The notes under the pieces were generated by a model. It was not told where the DNA came from. It ran no database searches and saw only the letters and a program-made list of their open reading frames with translations. A DNA stretch of 64,000 nucleotides. Origin: Casuarina equisetifolia. Its lineage: Eukaryota; Streptophyta; Magnoliopsida; Fagales; Casuarinaceae. How positions within the stretch are numbered: position 1 is the first letter of the stretch; each line of letters starts with the position of its first letter. This document shows, in pieces, positions 62,192 to 64,000 of this stretch. The stretch spans positions 12,822,129-12,886,128 of the forward strand of contig CM052355.1 of the NCBI GenBank assembly GCA_028551475.1, given 5' to 3'. The translations under genes were made by a program, and so were the position numbers.

Positions 62192-62199
62192 TATAAATA
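62192..62199 (+). promoter_or_regulatory. Candidate TATA box of the Ycf33-like gene
   Basis: TATAAATA, 320 bases upstream of the start codon. This would leave a leader of nearly 300 bases, long but acceptable. No closer match was found. Confidence 0.4.
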
Positions 62200-62403
62200 T
62201 AAAACTTTGAAAAAGGAACTTAGATTGTGTGAGTTATTTTTGACCAATGCACGCAACCACCCACTTGCCTTTGAAAGTCCTAATTATCTTTCAAATCTGA
62301 AAAGGGTAGCTGTCATTGTCTTGAGTGTGCCATCTCAGCATGGAGATGTGGCAGTTCCCACACTACCAAAGCACCGTATACGAGCTCCATTTCTGTTCTC
62401 AGG

Positions 62404-62435
62404 GATAAGGTGCAGACAAAATACAGATAAGGTGC
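62404..62435 (+). promoter_or_regulatory. Paired I-box-like GATAAGGTGC motifs
   Basis: The identical decamer GATAAGGTGC occurs at 62404-62413 and 62426-62435, 22 bases apart. GATAA/I-box motifs are common in light-regulated chloroplast genes, which fits the gene downstream. If the TATA box at 62192 is the true one, these lie in the leader instead. Confidence 0.4.
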
Positions 62436-62518
62436 CATCATTTACAGCCTCTAAACCATTCATTTCACTTTACCAGTTAATAGTTTGGTGGTGTGGGTAG
62501 GAGCAGAATACAAGGAAA

Positions 62519-63121
62519 ATGAAGACTTTATCCCTGAGATCCCAGTTCCACCCGCTTCGTTGCACCGGTTTCATCAATTCTGCTTCGCATCCTCGATTTC
62601 TCTTTACCATTAAAGCCACATCATGTCCAAATTTATCTGCAAGTTCTCCTGCATCAACTCTTCCTTCGAGAACTACTGCCATTCCGGGACAAGCTCTATG
62701 TTTCCTCAAAAAACCCAGTCAGATGAACAAGCCCTTAAACTTGGAAGTCGCAGTGAAATGCCAAAGTACCTCGAGTGAAGTTTGCCCACAAGGGAATACG
62801 AGGTTTGTGATAGTGGGAGCGGTTTCTTTGGGACTGGTTCTGTTTCTAATGGGGATGGATGATCAGAAGGCGTTGGCTTTGGGTCCGGAGGGGCCTCTGA
62901 TGGAGGAGTTCTGGGACAATGTAAGGAGGTATGCTCTTTACGCGCTCACAGTAAGTACTGGCGCTATTTACACAATCTTCCTACCCATATTCGAGTTGCT
63001 CAAGAACCCCATCTCTGCAGTACTAATTCTAGTCATCTTTGCGGGAGGCATTTTCATTGTCTCCCAGGTGCTTTCTGCAATGTTTGGTGTTTCTGATTTC
63101 ACTTACGATTATGGGTATTAG
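62519..63121 (+). CDS. Nuclear-encoded Ycf33-like chloroplast membrane protein
   Basis: Intronless, 200 aa. Residues 127-187 match the Ycf33 family, encoded in the plastid genome of several algae: EEFWDNVRRYALYALTVS, then IFLPIFELLKNPISAVLIL with two membrane segments. Residues 1-90 form a Ser/Thr/Arg-rich, acid-poor leader (MKTLSLRSQFHPLRCTGF), typical of a chloroplast transit peptide. Residues 96-111 form a hydrophobic stretch followed by KALALG, a possible thylakoid-type cleavage site. The tail ends VSDFTYDYGY. The gene is a case of plastid-to-nucleus transfer with acquired targeting. Its exact function is not established; a thylakoid membrane location is inference from the hydrophobic segments and leader. 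Confidence 0.88.
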   Translation: MKTLSLRSQFHPLRCTGFINSASHPRFLFTIKATSCPNLSASSPASTLPSRTTAIPGQALCFLKKPSQMNKPLNLEVAVKCQSTSSEVCPQGNTRFVIVGAVSLGLVLFLMGMDDQKALALGPEGPLMEEFWDNVRRYALYALTVSTGAIYTIFLPIFELLKNPISAVLILVIFAGGIFIVSQVLSAMFGVSDFTYDYGY

Positions 63122-63524
63122 ATTTGTCGAGTTCTCTCCATGAGAAGGTTTCTTTAACTTGATTTTGCTACCTTCTATTTGTCTTGTTCTCCACCATCAA
63201 AAAAGAGAGTACAAGTTTTTTCCCCTAGCAAATTCCTATACTTGATCCATACATGTTTTTTCATTACTTTCGGTTTTTTGCAATAAGCATACTCGACAAT
63301 GAATAAGGTTAATATTCCTAGGATCCAAGACTGACTTGGGTTTTAAGTAGTGCCTACAATCCGAGGATTTATATAACGTTGCTTGGGTACTTCATAGCAA
63401 TACAATTCAGGCCTAACTCAGTTCAGTCCTCGTTTTGCCTATCTACATTGCATGCCTCACATCTATATAACATAGACTAGAAGAAGCTAAGTATAATTGG
63501 GATAATGTCAGGGTGCCCTTGTCC
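63122..63524. other. Intergenic between convergent Ycf33-like and TPD1-like genes
   Basis: About 400 bases with no gene. It should contain the 3' UTRs of both neighbours, which converge here. Confidence 0.5.
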
Positions 63525-63859
63525 TTAGGGACAATTAACGGAGGAAACTGATAGGGGATAACGGAAACTATTAGCATACTGGAAGGAGAGGCTCTCTCCA
63601 GGGCCAAGAGGCCCCCCGTCGTTGACAAGGCAGTCATCGTAATACACTCGCCTGAACACCCTAGGATTTATCATACGGGCCGAGCTGAACCACCCACAAC
63701 TGACGTGAATGTCGGAGATGCTGCAACCAGAGACGCAGACATTGAGAATCTGAACCGTGTATGCTGGAATTCCATTCGGAAGTGGAGCCGTTGGACCTTG
63801 AAAGACCACTATGTCGCCCTTCGAGCATGTTGCACCAATACGGTTCATGTCGCCTCCAT
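63525..63859 (-). CDS. TPD1-like secreted cysteine-rich protein, last exon (partial)
   Basis: An exon of about 110 codons reads leftwards from a likely acceptor (GATGCAG|ATGG at 63860) to TAA at 63525. It contains [20 protein letters not shown], then [38 protein letters not shown] and [20 protein letters not shown]. The six cysteines and spacing match TAPETUM DETERMINANT1 and its homologues, small secreted ligands of the EMS1 receptor kinase that specify tapetal cells in anthers. The signal-peptide exon was not found; the frame upstream meets a stop at about 63885, so it probably lies beyond the right window edge. Whether this is the anther ligand or a broader TDL1-type paralogue cannot be told from this exon. 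Confidence 0.85.
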
Positions 63860-64000
63860 CTGCATCGAAGCATCCAAACGTTATTTATCGCATTCAAATA
63901 GCATCCAATACAATCAACTCGAAGACAAACAGGAAGGCTGGGCCTTACAGGCTCCATCCATTGATGCTGTCAGACAATTTGCTGCTTAAAACCCTTAAGA

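Larger units (their letters stand above)
60541..62518. other. Divergent intergenic region between the BAH-Agenet and Ycf33-like genes
   Basis: The left 700 bases are GC-richer, probably 5' UTR and promoter of the BAH gene, and include the (AG)18 run. Open frames here (for example 60880-61323 plus, 60690-61088 minus) overlap each other and look like chance frames in GC-rich UTR or promoter DNA. From 61400 to 62190 the sequence is AT-rich and featureless. Confidence 0.45.

Noticed and set aside
63661..63957. 98-codon minus-strand frame overlapping the TPD1-like exon
   Set aside because: Out of frame with the conserved TPD1 sequence and with no signal peptide.

Overview
This window is nuclear DNA of a flowering plant, most likely a woody core eudicot. 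The genes have many short GT-AG introns in AT-rich sequence. The families are plant ones: a beta-amyrin-type oxidosqualene cyclase, a CYP71D P450, a SERAT2-type serine acetyltransferase, TPD1, nuclear Ycf33 and RAMP4. Decayed Ty1/copia and Ty3/gypsy elements fill the long gaps. I could not assign a species. Exon models come from splice sites, reading phase and remembered family conservation, with no database search.

Layout. 1-5.3 kb: last exon of an unidentified gene (+), a complete RAMP4 gene (+) whose start codon is cut off by an intron, and a five-exon coiled-coil protein gene (-). 5.3-9.8 kb: a decayed copia element (-). 9.8-11.1 kb: intronless serine acetyltransferase (-) with a TATA box and an as-1-like element upstream. 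11.5-12.4 kb: a degenerate duplicate of the 5' end of the ADA2 gene found at 48 kb. 13.2-16.3 kb: a CYP71D pseudogene (-) split at the heme-binding loop by a 630-bp solo LTR with perfect 5-bp target duplications. 18.5-19.4 kb: a 26-C homopolymer, two exons of a LEUNIG-like gene and a 76-bp tandem repeat. 19.8-26.9 kb: a complete 17-exon oxidosqualene cyclase gene (-), 762 codons, all exon phases closing.

28-47.7 kb is a retrotransposon graveyard: gypsy element A (-, 30.3-33.7), a copia element with about 0.9-kb LTRs (+, 33.7-38.0), gypsy element B (-, 38.0-42.1), and two copia fragments (+, 44.5-47.7) separated by a 271-bp x 3 tandem array. 48.8-54.1 kb: complete ADA2 (+, 13 exons, 556 aa). 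55.3-60.5 kb: complete BAH-plus-Agenet chromatin reader (-, 6 exons, 615 aa), tail to tail with ADA2. 62.5-63.1 kb: intronless nuclear Ycf33-like chloroplast protein (+). 63.5-64 kb: last exon of a TPD1-like secreted peptide gene (-) running off the window.

How the genes relate. Most look like independent housekeeping or regulatory genes. The exception is the intact triterpene cyclase next to a dead CYP71D on the same strand, which could be the remains of a small triterpene locus. I found no convincing wholly new system. The most informative observations are the dated kill of the P450 by a solo LTR, the duplicated ADA2 promoter, the serine acetyltransferase lacking the usual C-terminal tail, and the isolated RAMP4 start codon.
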